Origin: Lachnospiraceae bacterium
Lineage (GTDB): Bacteria; Bacillota; Clostridia; Lachnospirales; Lachnospiraceae
Direction of reading: 5' to 3'
DNA length: 64,000 nucleotides
Assembly (NCBI GenBank): GCA_017448245.1
Contig: JAFSLV010000041.1
Location: 62,001-126,000, forward strand
A model generated the notes under the pieces. The model did not search any database. It worked only from the letters and a program-made list of their open reading frames with translations, and was not told where the DNA came from. Positions 27,484-36,664 of this stretch are shown here, piece by piece. Position numbers and translations under genes: made by a program. Within the stretch, counting starts at the first letter, position 1, and each line of letters opens with the position of its first letter.

Positions 27484-28410
27484 CTATTTTTTGTACCCGA
27501 GTTCCTTCAGCTTTCTGTCATCGTCACGCCAGTCCCTGCGGACCTTGACAAAGAGCTGCAGATTGACCCGTCCCTGCATGAGCTTTTCGATATCCTCTCT
27601 GGCGGTCTGTCCGATTTTTTTGAGCATCCTTGCGCCCTTGCCGATGACGATCCCCTTGTGCGTTTCTTTTTCGCAGATGATCGAGGCATCGATATCGGTG
27701 ATCTCTTCTCCCGCACCGGTCCTGCGTTCTCTCATCTTTTCGACCTGGACGGCGATGCCGTGCGGCACCTCATCGGTCAGAAGACGCAGTGCCTTTTCCC
27801 TGACAATCTCCGCGACGATGTCGCGCAGCGGCTGGTCCGTCACGTCATCTTCCTCATACAGCGCTTCTCCGTAAGGCAACAGATGCTTGATACGGGAAAA
27901 CAGTGCGTCCGTCCCCTCGCCCTTGAGCGCGCTGACCGTAAAGACCTCCGCAAAGGGCGCTTCCTCCCTGCAGCGCGTAACGATATCCGCGATTTTTTGT
28001 ACCGGATAGAGGTCCGCCTTGTTGACAATGACGAGCACGGGTATGGATAATCCCGCAAGGCGCCGGAGAAGATCCTGCTCCACCTCGTCTCCGATTCCGT
28101 CCGGATCCGTCATCAAAAGACAGACATCGATATCCTTCAGAGCGCCTCTTGCGACAGAAACCATGTATTTGCCAAGCTTGTTTTTTGCTATATGCACGCC
28201 CGGCGTATCGATAAAGATCACCTGCGCCTCATCGTCCGTACAGATCGTGCGGATCTGCGTGCGGGTCGTCTGCGGCTTGTGCGAGGTGATCGCGATCTTT
28301 TGTCCGATCAGCCGGTTCATCAGCGTGCTCTTTCCCGTATTGGGACGCCCGATCAGCGTCACAAAACCGCACCGGAAATCCGCCCTTTTCTCCCCGAGGG
28401 ACGCGCTCAT
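27484..28410 (-). CDS. era: GTPase Era
   Basis: A 308-residue GTPase for 16S rRNA maturation. G motifs are GRPNTGKS (G1), DTPGVH (G3) and NKAD (G4), and the C-terminal KH domain carries ETHKGIVIGKGARMLKKIG, the Era signature. Its ATG overlaps the stop of the M16 peptidase gene by four bases. Confidence 0.97.
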   Translation of the reverse strand: MSASLGEKRADFRCGFVTLIGRPNTGKSTLMNRLIGQKIAITSHKPQTTRTQIRTICTDDEAQVIFIDTPGVHIAKNKLGKYMVSVARGALKDIDVCLLMTDPDGIGDEVEQDLLRRLAGLSIPVLVIVNKADLYPVQKIADIVTRCREEAPFAEVFTVSALKGEGTDALFSRIKHLLPYGEALYEEDDVTDQPLRDIVAEIVREKALRLLTDEVPHGIAVQVEKMRERRTGAGEEITDIDASIICEKETHKGIVIGKGARMLKKIGQTAREDIEKLMQGRVNLQLFVKVRRDWRDDDRKLKELGYKK

Positions 28411-31361
28411 TCCGGTGTCCCTTCATCCCGGATGAGAGACTCCACCGTATCAAAGATCTCCGCACAGGATTCGATTTTTTGCGCGGCACCGACCACACAG
28501 ATCACGTCATCCGCAATCAGCGCATCGAGATAGGCGGAAAGCGGACGGATATCCGCCGCGTTTGCGGACAGCAGCTCGTCCCTGTCCTTTTGCAGCTCCT
28601 CATACGTCGTGCCCGTCAGATAGGCCGCGAGTCCGTAGGTTCCCCTGGACGCAGGAGGTTTTGGCTGGTCCAGCTCCGAGATCGCGCCGATGATATACTG
28701 TGTCATCTGTCTTTCGTCACAGTCAAAGGCCGCGATATAAGCCGCCGCCTCTTCAAAGACCCGAAGCGACTGTTTCAGATGCGGATCCCTGTAGGACACC
28801 AGAAAGCTGTCACCGTTTTTGGCAAAGCCGCACATGGAGCCGTAAGCGCCTCCCCTGACGCGGATGTTCTGCCACAGATATTCGGTGGAAAGAATCGATT
28901 TGAGGAGTCTGAGCCTCCCCGTATAAGGAAGATTGTGCTGACGGAAATTGCCGACCCTGGCCACATACTGCACCTGTCCCGCCGTCCGGAAGGCTTCGTT
29001 TTTCTTTTCGCATGTCACGTCGAAAAAGCCTTCCGCAACCTGCGATGTAAAAAGCGCGTCCGCGAAGGAGGCGGCAAGCGGTATAAAGCCCGCAAGCTCT
29101 TCTTCGGGCGCCGTAAAATCGATCAGGAGATTTTCTTTCCGGAAGATCACCTCCGAGAGTTTTTTGAGTGTCTTCGTGAGCTTTCCGCGCAGGCGGAGAC
29201 CGTACATATCCTCCGCACACAGCGCTTCAATTCTGCGGTATACACTCAGGCCGTTGACCTCATCGGCGATCTTTGCCCCCCTGGACACATGGGAGAGGCC
29301 GCGCAGCGCCGCGGTCTGGTGACCGCTGTCCGCAAAGTCGTCCTGCATCCTTGATTTGATCTCATCGAGGATTTCCTTCAGCCGCTTTTCGCTCGTATAG
29401 TCGGAGGAGGTCAGGATCTCACGGACGAGCCGCAGTCCGCATTCCAGCTCGTCCTTCAGCACCTTCACGCCGATCTCGAAGGTGCGGACCAGCGACCCCG
29501 GATCATCGCTTCTGGAATAGGTGCTGACGGAGCCGGTCAGTCCGCCGGTATGGATATTGACCTCATGGGCAAGCGACGTATAGTCGTGCTCCTTTGTGTC
29601 GATCATGCCGAGTACCGTCTTCAGTATCCCCGCATAGGGATAGAGTTCTTTCGGGACCCGCTCCATGTCAAACAGAAAATTGACATACAGAACACCGTTC
29701 GTTGCAATGTCATGATGAAGGATGCGCAGGCCGTCCTTTTCAATCAGCTCGTTAAAAAACGGCTCCGCTTCCTTTTTCATATCCGCGCGGGACAGCATCG
29801 GGATCTTCTTTAAGTCCTCTTCGTCATCCGGTGCATCCTGCCACTCCCGCAGATCCTTCGTGTCTTTGACAACGGCTTCGATCTCATCCCGGGTCATCGA
29901 GGAACGCATCGCGGCCAGCCGGTCCTTCAGGGCCTCTTCCTTCTTTTCCGTCAGTCCCTGTTCCGGGACGAGCGCCAGAACCGTCCGGTGCGGATTGTCG
30001 AGGAAAAGATGTCTGATCAGTTCTTCAAAATAACCTTCTTTGACTTTTTTCTTGAGCGCCGAAAAGACCTCTCCCACCTCGATATGCATAAACGGCCGCG
30101 CATCGTCATAGAGCCAGCTGTCGAGCATATGCAGTCCGTACATCAGACCTTTCGGGAAACGCCCGTAGTCCGCTTCCCGGAAATGGAATTCGATCTGGTT
30201 GATACCGGCATAGAGGGCTTTTTCGTCAAAGCCTTCCCTCACCACGCGGGACAGCGTCTCCCGGATGACCCGTATAAACTCCTCACGCTGCGATTCCTCC
30301 GCCCCCTTGGCAACGACGGAAAAAGCAGGCTGCAGGATGCCGCTTGCGCCCGCACTGTAGATATCGCTTCCGATGCCCGCATCGATGAGCGCGGTCTTTA
30401 AGAGCGCGCCCGGCGCGTCACAGAGCGCGTAATCGAGCACATCAAGCGCGATGTGGCGTTCGGCGTCCGGAAGGGGCTCCGCACAGATGTTATAAGACAG
30501 ATACGTGCTTTTTTCGGTCGACTGCCCCGGCATGACCGCATAGGGTCTCGTGAGATCCTCCTTTGGCGCCGCAAAGGGCGTCTGGATCTTTGGCATCGAA
30601 TCGATTTCGAGGATGTCATATCCCGACAGATACGCTTCGTCGATCCAGGTGAGACGCTCATGGACATCGATATCCCCGTACAGATAGATATAGCTGTTGG
30701 TCGGATGATAATATCTCCGGTGAAACTCCAGATATTCCTCATACGTAAGAAAGGGTATGACTTCCGGGTCACCGCCGGAAAGGATCCCGTAGGTCGTATC
30801 GGGAAAGAGGGACGCGCGCATCTCATGAGACATCACGGAATCGGGCGAAGACATCGATCCCTTCATCTCGTTGTAGACGACGCCGTTGATGACCAGATCG
30901 GAGGACTCGTCCTCCATCTCATAATGCCACCCCTCCTGTTGAAAGATCCGCCTGTCCCGGTAGATGCGCGGACGAAAGACCGCGTCCATGTACACCCGCA
31001 TAAGATTTTTAAAATCCGCGTCGTTGCAGCTGGCCACGGGATAGACGGTTTTGTCCGGATAGGTCATCGCATTCAGAAACGTATTGAGCGAGCCCTTGAC
31101 GAGCTGCATAAACGGATCCTTGACGGGAAACAATTCGGACCCGCACAGCACCGTATGCTCCACGATATGCGCAACGCCCTTCGAATCCCCGGGCGGCGTG
31201 CGAAAACCGATATAAAAGACCTTGTTGTCATCGTCGTTACATAAGAGTGACACGCATGCGCGTGTCTTCTTGTGTCTGAGCAACAGTCCTTCGCTTTGCA
31301 GATCCTTGATGGTTCTTCGTTCGATCAGTTCATAACTGTCGGGTATCCGGATGTCCTTCAT
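28407..31361 (-). CDS. M16C insulinase-family peptidase (presequence-protease type)
   Basis: A 984-residue metallopeptidase. The inverted zinc motif HIVEH lies in GVAHIVEHTVLCGSELFPVK near residue 58, followed by KGSLNTFLNAMTYPDKTVYP, the family hallmark. The M16C-associated region lies in the middle and a second M16-like half is at the C-terminus. It degrades peptides, probably in the cytoplasm, as no signal peptide is present. AAGGAAGGATAAC precedes the start. It lies between a membrane protein and era in one run. Confidence 0.92.
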   Translation of the reverse strand: MKDIRIPDSYELIERRTIKDLQSEGLLLRHKKTRACVSLLCNDDDNKVFYIGFRTPPGDSKGVAHIVEHTVLCGSELFPVKDPFMQLVKGSLNTFLNAMTYPDKTVYPVASCNDADFKNLMRVYMDAVFRPRIYRDRRIFQQEGWHYEMEDESSDLVINGVVYNEMKGSMSSPDSVMSHEMRASLFPDTTYGILSGGDPEVIPFLTYEEYLEFHRRYYHPTNSYIYLYGDIDVHERLTWIDEAYLSGYDILEIDSMPKIQTPFAAPKEDLTRPYAVMPGQSTEKSTYLSYNICAEPLPDAERHIALDVLDYALCDAPGALLKTALIDAGIGSDIYSAGASGILQPAFSVVAKGAEESQREEFIRVIRETLSRVVREGFDEKALYAGINQIEFHFREADYGRFPKGLMYGLHMLDSWLYDDARPFMHIEVGEVFSALKKKVKEGYFEELIRHLFLDNPHRTVLALVPEQGLTEKKEEALKDRLAAMRSSMTRDEIEAVVKDTKDLREWQDAPDDEEDLKKIPMLSRADMKKEAEPFFNELIEKDGLRILHHDIATNGVLYVNFLFDMERVPKELYPYAGILKTVLGMIDTKEHDYTSLAHEVNIHTGGLTGSVSTYSRSDDPGSLVRTFEIGVKVLKDELECGLRLVREILTSSDYTSEKRLKEILDEIKSRMQDDFADSGHQTAALRGLSHVSRGAKIADEVNGLSVYRRIEALCAEDMYGLRLRGKLTKTLKKLSEVIFRKENLLIDFTAPEEELAGFIPLAASFADALFTSQVAEGFFDVTCEKKNEAFRTAGQVQYVARVGNFRQHNLPYTGRLRLLKSILSTEYLWQNIRVRGGAYGSMCGFAKNGDSFLVSYRDPHLKQSLRVFEEAAAYIAAFDCDERQMTQYIIGAISELDQPKPPASRGTYGLAAYLTGTTYEELQKDRDELLSANAADIRPLSAYLDALIADDVICVVGAAQKIESCAEIFDTVESLIRDEGTPE

Positions 31362-31372
31362 GTTATCCTTCC

Positions 31373-33304
31373 TTACAAATCAAAGTCGTCTCCCTCGATC
31401 ATCGGCAGATCAAAGTCGGACAGATCCACTGCCGCTTTCTCTTCTTCGACAGCAGGTTCCTCAGTGACGGGTTCTTCTGTGGCGGGTTCCTCTGTGGCGG
31501 GTTCCTCTGTGACGGGTTCCTCTGTGGCGGGTTCCTCCTCGACGTGTTCCTCCGTGACGGGTTCCTCCGTGACGGGTTCCTCCGCGGCGGGTTCCACGGC
31601 GGCAGGTTCCTCTGTGACGGATTCTTCCGCGACAGTTTTTTCTTCGCCGCGGTTGATTCCGATGGAATAGGTGCCCGGCAGATCGTCAAACCGGATATGG
31701 ACTTCCGTATCCGCGTCTGCCTCCTCGTCTCCGAGCGGCAACACCATGCCATCGGGCACATGCAGTTCTTCTTCTTCCTCCTGCGGTTTTGTCTCCGTAA
31801 CCGGTGCCGCCTCTTCCTGCGGCTTCGTCTCCGCAGCCGGTGCCGCCTCTTCCAGCTGCTTTGTCTGTGTAACCTGCGCCGGTACGGCTTCTTTTTCTGC
31901 AACGGCGATTTCTTCCCTGACCAGCGCCACCACTTCCTTCGGAGAAGGTGTCTCATCCGGCTTCTTCGCCTTTTCGGCAGCCCGCGCCGCAAGCTTTTGT
32001 TCCTTCTTCCTTGCGGCCTCCTCTTTCTTCTTTAAGGCGGCTTCCTTCTTTGCCTTCTTCAGCTCCTCCTTCATCTCCCTGCGCGCACTGACTTCCTCAG
32101 CCGCTTCCTCCGCAACCTTTTCCGCGCTGTATGGCGTGAACAGATCGCTCAGCGCCGTACCGAACAGGATGATCAGCATGAGCACGAGGAAGGAGGAGGT
32201 GGAGGTCGCACTCTGCGTGATCTGTGCCGCAAAGAACATCGTCATGCAGGCAGCGATCATCCAGAAGGTCACGCGCTCATGCGTGCGCTTCACGAGGAAG
32301 GTGGCCGGAGCAAACAGCGAGAGCGTGGAAACGATCATGACAACGAGTGTATACGTCGTATGCGGGAGCGGTGCCAGCAGACGGACCGGGGCCAGATACG
32401 CCGCAAACCATGCGGCGGGATCCTGCGCGCACAGCACAAATCCCGCGGCAAACGCCGCCAGATACAGCAGCGTAAAAGGAATCACCCGGAGCGCGCATTT
32501 CAGATCGGCAAAAAGCACATAGACGGACAACAGCGCAAGGATGATCAGTCCCCCGTCCCATCCGGTGATAACCCCCGTGAAGACACCGGAAAACAGAGCG
32601 ATCAGCCCTTTGAGCATCAGCGGATATTCCCGTTGCGGGTCCGGCACATAGTAGCAGAACAGACCTCCCACGGTCAGTCCCGCACCCAGCAGCAGATAAA
32701 AGATGACGGCATCCGATACCTCGTCGGTGATGCCCGGGAAGACCGGCAAAAACAGCATCGCCGCAAGCGTCATCACGGCGGCGATCTTTCCTCCGATCAG
32801 GCGGACGCCGAAGAAAACAAGCACCGCGGCGACAAGAAACAGGATCGCCTGGATCAGGACGATATGCCCCGGCGTCACCGACACCATGGTGATGAGATTG
32901 GACAGAATCGTCAGATACAGCTTGGTCGAGGTCGTGACGTTGGACGGCATCTCGAGATAATCCGTTGCCATCATCACATACAGGGCGTTGGTCGTTACCT
33001 CCGCGGTCAGCGCCCGGTAGAACAAAAACGCGCCGCCTGCCGCAAATACACAGATACAGACGATCAGATACAGCCGGGGCGGCAGCGCGCGTTCCTGCAG
33101 CTTTTTAGCGACAACTCCGCCGAGCAGCAGTGTGATCAGTGCCGCGGCGAGTACCGACAGCACCGTATAGACGATGGCATAGACAAAGGACATCTGTCCG
33201 AGCGTGATAAAGTGATTGGAAGCGTACAGAAAGGTACAGAAACACGCCGCGGCGCAAAACAGCAGCGTGATCAGGTATCCGGGAATCCAACGCTTCCAGG
33301 CCAT
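31373..33304 (-). CDS. Polytopic membrane protein with Glu/Pro repeat tail
   Basis: A 643-residue protein. Residues 1 to about 395 hold ten or more membrane helices, with a pattern like GT-C-type or dolichol-glycosyltransferase-like membrane proteins (MATDYLEMPSNVTTSTKLYL loop). I cannot name the family. The second part is a Lys/Ala/Glu coiled region (about 405-460), then an acidic linker and twelve five-residue units such as PVTEE and PATEE (about 560-620). The end DFDLPMIEGDDFDL is acidic. Its ATG overlaps the yebC stop by one base. A surface or cytoskeletal scaffold role is possible but unproven. Confidence 0.6.
   Translation of the reverse strand: MAWKRWIPGYLITLLFCAAACFCTFLYASNHFITLGQMSFVYAIVYTVLSVLAAALITLLLGGVVAKKLQERALPPRLYLIVCICVFAAGGAFLFYRALTAEVTTNALYVMMATDYLEMPSNVTTSTKLYLTILSNLITMVSVTPGHIVLIQAILFLVAAVLVFFGVRLIGGKIAAVMTLAAMLFLPVFPGITDEVSDAVIFYLLLGAGLTVGGLFCYYVPDPQREYPLMLKGLIALFSGVFTGVITGWDGGLIILALLSVYVLFADLKCALRVIPFTLLYLAAFAAGFVLCAQDPAAWFAAYLAPVRLLAPLPHTTYTLVVMIVSTLSLFAPATFLVKRTHERVTFWMIAACMTMFFAAQITQSATSTSSFLVLMLIILFGTALSDLFTPYSAEKVAEEAAEEVSARREMKEELKKAKKEAALKKKEEAARKKEQKLAARAAEKAKKPDETPSPKEVVALVREEIAVAEKEAVPAQVTQTKQLEEAAPAAETKPQEEAAPVTETKPQEEEEELHVPDGMVLPLGDEEADADTEVHIRFDDLPGTYSIGINRGEEKTVAEESVTEEPAAVEPAAEEPVTEEPVTEEHVEEEPATEEPVTEEPATEEPATEEPVTEEPAVEEEKAAVDLSDFDLPMIEGDDFDL
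31442..31621 (-). repeat. Twelve tandem 15-bp units encoding PxTEE
   Basis: The 180-bp block is made of 15-bp in-frame units, each coding for a variant of PVTEE or PATEE. Several neighbours differ by only one or two bases, a sign of recent expansion. The copy number is likely to vary between strains. Confidence 0.85.
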
Positions 33305-34035
33305 CAGTCTTCGCTCCGGTTGTGATAGACGTTTTGCACGTCATCGTCATCATCGAGCAGGTCGAGGATCCGCGCCATGCCCTTGTCATGCGCTTCATCC
33401 GTGACGGTAACGTAGTTCTGCGGGAGTTTGGTGATCTCAGCGGAAGCCATCGGGACACCTGCGCCCTCGAGCGCCTCGACCACCGCCTGGAAGCCCTCCG
33501 GCGTTGTCAGGATCTCATAGCTGTCCTCTTCTTCCGCAAAATCTTCCGCTCCGGCATCGAGGGAGAGCATCATCAGATCGTCGGAGGCCATCGCGCATTC
33601 CTCCTTGTCGATCAGAATCTGCCCCTTGTCGTCAAACATAAAGGATACGCAGCCCGGCGTCCCGACATTACCGCCGCCCTTGGAAAACGCTGCCTTGACA
33701 TTGGCCGCCGTGCGGTTGGCATTGTCGGTCAGCGTCTCGACGATGATCGCGACACCGCCCGGTCCGTATCCCTCGTAGGTGATCGGTTTGTAATCGACGC
33801 CGCCCTCAGCCCCCGACGCTTTTTTGATTCCGCGCTCGATGGTGTCGTTGGGCATGTTGTTGGCCTTGGCCTTGGCAATCACCGTCGCCAGCTTGAAATT
33901 GCTCTTCGGATCGGGGCCGCCCTCCCTGACGGCAACCGATATCTCGCGCCCGATGATCGTAAAGATCTTGCCCTTGGCCGCATCGTTTTTTTCTTTTTTG
34001 TGTTTGATATTGGCAAATTTACTGTGTCCGCTCAT
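33304..34035 (-). CDS. YebC/PmpR family transcriptional or translation regulator
   Basis: A 243-residue TACO1-like protein. It opens MSGHSKFANIKHKKEKNDAA and continues AKGKIFTIIGREISVAVREG and NDTIERGIKKASG, all diagnostic. Recent work links some family members to translation of proline-rich stretches. Interestingly the next gene codes for a Pro/Glu-rich tail, although this is only context. Its ATG overlaps the stop of the CBS-domain gene by four bases. Confidence 0.95.
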   Translation of the reverse strand: MSGHSKFANIKHKKEKNDAAKGKIFTIIGREISVAVREGGPDPKSNFKLATVIAKAKANNMPNDTIERGIKKASGAEGGVDYKPITYEGYGPGGVAIIVETLTDNANRTAANVKAAFSKGGGNVGTPGCVSFMFDDKGQILIDKEECAMASDDLMMLSLDAGAEDFAEEEDSYEILTTPEGFQAVVEALEGAGVPMASAEITKLPQNYVTVTDEAHDKGMARILDLLDDDDDVQNVYHNRSED

Positions 34036-35399
34036 GCTTCTCCCTCCGGTCGTTCATCCGCATGCTCTTCCGGTTGTTCTTCTTTTATCTTTTTCACCAG
34101 TACACTCTGGATCATGTGATTGGACACGGACACGATACGGAAGAGGTATCCGCCGATCTGTGTCTCAAATTCTTCATCGTCCGCGGGGATCCGGTCGAGC
34201 TTGGCGATCATGAGGCCGTTTAAGGTCTCGCATTCCTCGTCCTCAAAGCCGATCCCGAAACGCTCCGTCAGCTCCGTCAGCGGCGTCTTGCCGTCGATGA
34301 CATATTCGCCGTCATTGGCGGTCTCCGCGATATAGGCTTCGTCCTCGTCATATTCGTCGAGGATATTGCCGACGATCTCCTCTAAGATATCCTCCATCGA
34401 CACGAGACCCGCTGTCTGTCCGTACTCGTCGATCACGATCACCATCTGCGTCTGGGACGCCTGCATACTGCCAAACAGCGTGTCGATGCCGCGCGTCTCA
34501 GGCACGAAATGCGCCTGCCGGATAAGGCCGCCGATCCTTTTGATCACGAGGTGGTCGGCCTCCTTGGTGATCATCGCCTCCATCGCATCCCGGATATGCA
34601 GGATACCGATGATATGATCGATGCTGTCCTCATAGACCGGAAAACGGCTGTTGTTGCCCTCAAGCATAAAGGACACCGCCTCTTTGAGCGTGCTCCTGGC
34701 ATCGATGGCGACGATGTCGCCGCGGTGTGTCATGATGTCCTGTGCCTGCTTGTCGGACAGCTCAAAGATATTGGTGATCATGTCCGCTTCCGTATCCTGC
34801 AGCACGCCCTGCTCAAAGCCCTCCGTGACCATCGAGCGGATCTTTTCCTCCGTCACGTCCTGTTCGCTGACATCATCCTGCATGCCGAAGAGGCGCATGA
34901 TGAGCCTCGCCGTTGCGACGGACAGCGCGGTCACCGGTCTCAAAAGCACGATCAGTACCCGGATAAAATAAACCGTCGCATAGGTAAACCCCGCCGGATA
35001 ATGGGCGGCCACCTTTCTCGGCAGCACGATCCCGAAGGACAATATCAGCCAGATCAGGATCAAAAACGCAATGACATATAGCACGGCCTGCGCACCGGGC
35101 CATGTCAGATCGCCGCCAAGGCGTTGCAAAAGATCATGTAACCGTTCCAGATACAGCCGCCCCGCCAGCAGATTTACCGTGACGGTAAACAGATGCACCG
35201 TGTAGATGTAGACATTGGGCGCATCCAGCAGCTTTTGCAGGATCAGGCTACGCTTGTCCGAAGGCTTTTCCGAAAGGCGCTTTTCCACATCCTCGTCCGT
35301 GAGAAAACGCATCGCGGAATGAAATCCGTAAATAACGGCATCAAATATCAGTAACAGCAGGAATGAAGCCAATAGTCCCGACGGGCCGGGATCATCCAT
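34032..35399 (-). CDS. CNNM/HlyC-CorC-type transporter with DUF21 and CBS domains
   Basis: A 455-residue protein. The N-terminal DUF21 membrane part (about 1-190, four helices) is followed by a CBS pair (IMTHRGDIVAIDARSTLKEA and GILHIRDAMEAM, then VIDEYGQTAGLVSMEDILEE) and a C-terminal CorC/HlyC domain (FETQIGGYLFRIVSVSNHM). The family is linked to Mg2+ or other divalent ion transport. AAAGGAGGGAC lies upstream, and a good promoter stands at 35455-35484. It heads the yebC-to-recO run. Confidence 0.9.
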   Translation of the reverse strand: MDDPGPSGLLASFLLLLIFDAVIYGFHSAMRFLTDEDVEKRLSEKPSDKRSLILQKLLDAPNVYIYTVHLFTVTVNLLAGRLYLERLHDLLQRLGGDLTWPGAQAVLYVIAFLILIWLILSFGIVLPRKVAAHYPAGFTYATVYFIRVLIVLLRPVTALSVATARLIMRLFGMQDDVSEQDVTEEKIRSMVTEGFEQGVLQDTEADMITNIFELSDKQAQDIMTHRGDIVAIDARSTLKEAVSFMLEGNNSRFPVYEDSIDHIIGILHIRDAMEAMITKEADHLVIKRIGGLIRQAHFVPETRGIDTLFGSMQASQTQMVIVIDEYGQTAGLVSMEDILEEIVGNILDEYDEDEAYIAETANDGEYVIDGKTPLTELTERFGIGFEDEECETLNGLMIAKLDRIPADDEEFETQIGGYLFRIVSVSNHMIQSVLVKKIKEEQPEEHADERPEGEA

Positions 35400-35454
35400 A
35401 CCTTATTTGTCCCTCCTTTAAAACAGGCGTTCGGTGTCCTCGCACACAATCTTC

Positions 35455-35484
35455 ATTATACCATGAGTGGCAGCCGGACCGCAA
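35455..35484 (-). promoter_or_regulatory. Promoter for the CBS/yebC/era run
   Basis: TTGCGG (35479-35484) and TATAAT (35455-35460) are 18 bases apart, just after the alr stop. Confidence 0.7.
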
Positions 35485-36654
35485 TCATTCCCCGTCCGTA
35501 TAGATCCGCGGAACACGCTTGTTGATACAGCACAACAGCTCATAATGGAACCGTCCGCTGAGCCTGCCGAGCGATACCGCGTCCTGACCGCTTGACGGCT
35601 CGTCACTGATCAGGATGACCTCGTCGCCTTCCCTGACATCCGCAATTTCCGTTACGTCGATCATGAACTGGTCCATGCAGACCCTGCCGGCGACAGGTGC
35701 TTTCCTGCCCCGGACAATGACATGCGCCACGGAAGACAGCTGCCTCGGATAGCCGTCCGCGTAACCGACGGGTACCGTCGCAATCACGGATGGCCGGGTG
35801 GTCACAAAGGTCCTTCCGTAGCTGACGGGCGTCCCCGCAGGCACCTCCTTGACAAAGCTGATATGCGAGGTCAGTTTCAACGCGGGTCTGAGCTGCGTTG
35901 CCCGGGGAAAGAGCGAACGGATCTCTTCGGAAGGAGAAAGGCCGTACATCGCGATACCCGCGCGGACCATATCGTACGGTGCGCCGCGGCCGCTCAGGAT
36001 CGCGGCGGAATTGTCCGTATGGAGCACGGGGACGCTAACCCCCGTCTCCGAATGTATCCTTTTTACAAAAGCGTCAAATCTGCGGCACTGCTCGGCGGTA
36101 AACGCATCGTCCGTCTCGTCGGCGGAAGAAAAATGCGTGAACAGTCCGTGCAGCTCGAGCGCGTCGCTTTGCAGCAGACGCTTTATAAACGCAATCCCCC
36201 GGTCATCGTCCGTGATGCCGATCCTCCCCATGCCGGTATCCAGCGGGACATGCACCCTCAGCTTTTTGACGGCGCCGGTTCTCTTTGCGGTATCCTCAAG
36301 GGAGCGCAGCGTATCCTCCCTGAAGACGGAAGGCTCGATGTCATGCGCAAAAAGCGCCTCGTCGCTTTCGGGAAACGCATAGCCGAGGATCATCACCGGT
36401 TTTTTGACATGCGCCTTTTCTCTCAGCTCCACGCCTTCACGGGCCGTGGCAACCGCATAGGCACAGACCGTATCCTCCTTCTCGAGCATCCGTGCGATCG
36501 GGACGGCTCCGTGGCCGTAGGCGTCTGCCTTGAGAACGGCACATAAGGGCGTCTTATGTATGTGGTCGAGATGATACATCAGATCCAGATTGTGACGGAT
36601 CGCGCCGAGATTGACCGTGGCGCATACGCGGTTTTGCGTTTCGGTTTCGATCAT
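35485..36654 (-). CDS. alr: Alanine racemase
   Basis: A 389-residue PLP enzyme that makes D-alanine for the cell wall. The PLP lysine lies in AVLKADAYGHGAVP near residue 40. The opposite-side catalytic Tyr region is PVSYGRTFVT, and GRVCMDQFMIDV is a family segment. The start MIETETQNR was chosen over an in-frame TTG eleven codons upstream because GTGAAGG is better placed. It follows nnr by ten bases. Confidence 0.95.
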   Translation of the reverse strand: MIETETQNRVCATVNLGAIRHNLDLMYHLDHIHKTPLCAVLKADAYGHGAVPIARMLEKEDTVCAYAVATAREGVELREKAHVKKPVMILGYAFPESDEALFAHDIEPSVFREDTLRSLEDTAKRTGAVKKLRVHVPLDTGMGRIGITDDDRGIAFIKRLLQSDALELHGLFTHFSSADETDDAFTAEQCRRFDAFVKRIHSETGVSVPVLHTDNSAAILSGRGAPYDMVRAGIAMYGLSPSEEIRSLFPRATQLRPALKLTSHISFVKEVPAGTPVSYGRTFVTTRPSVIATVPVGYADGYPRQLSSVAHVIVRGRKAPVAGRVCMDQFMIDVTEIADVREGDEVILISDEPSSGQDAVSLGRLSGRFHYELLCCINKRVPRIYTDGE

Positions 36655-36664
36655 GTGTAAGCCT

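Noticed and set aside
28407-31361. Possibility that the M16 protein is split or frameshifted because of its length
   Set aside because: The frame is continuous for 984 residues, the normal size for the M16C group, and the HxxEH site is intact.
31442-31621. Regular repeats considered as a CRISPR array
   Set aside because: The 15-bp units are contiguous, in frame and coding; there are no spacers or cas genes.
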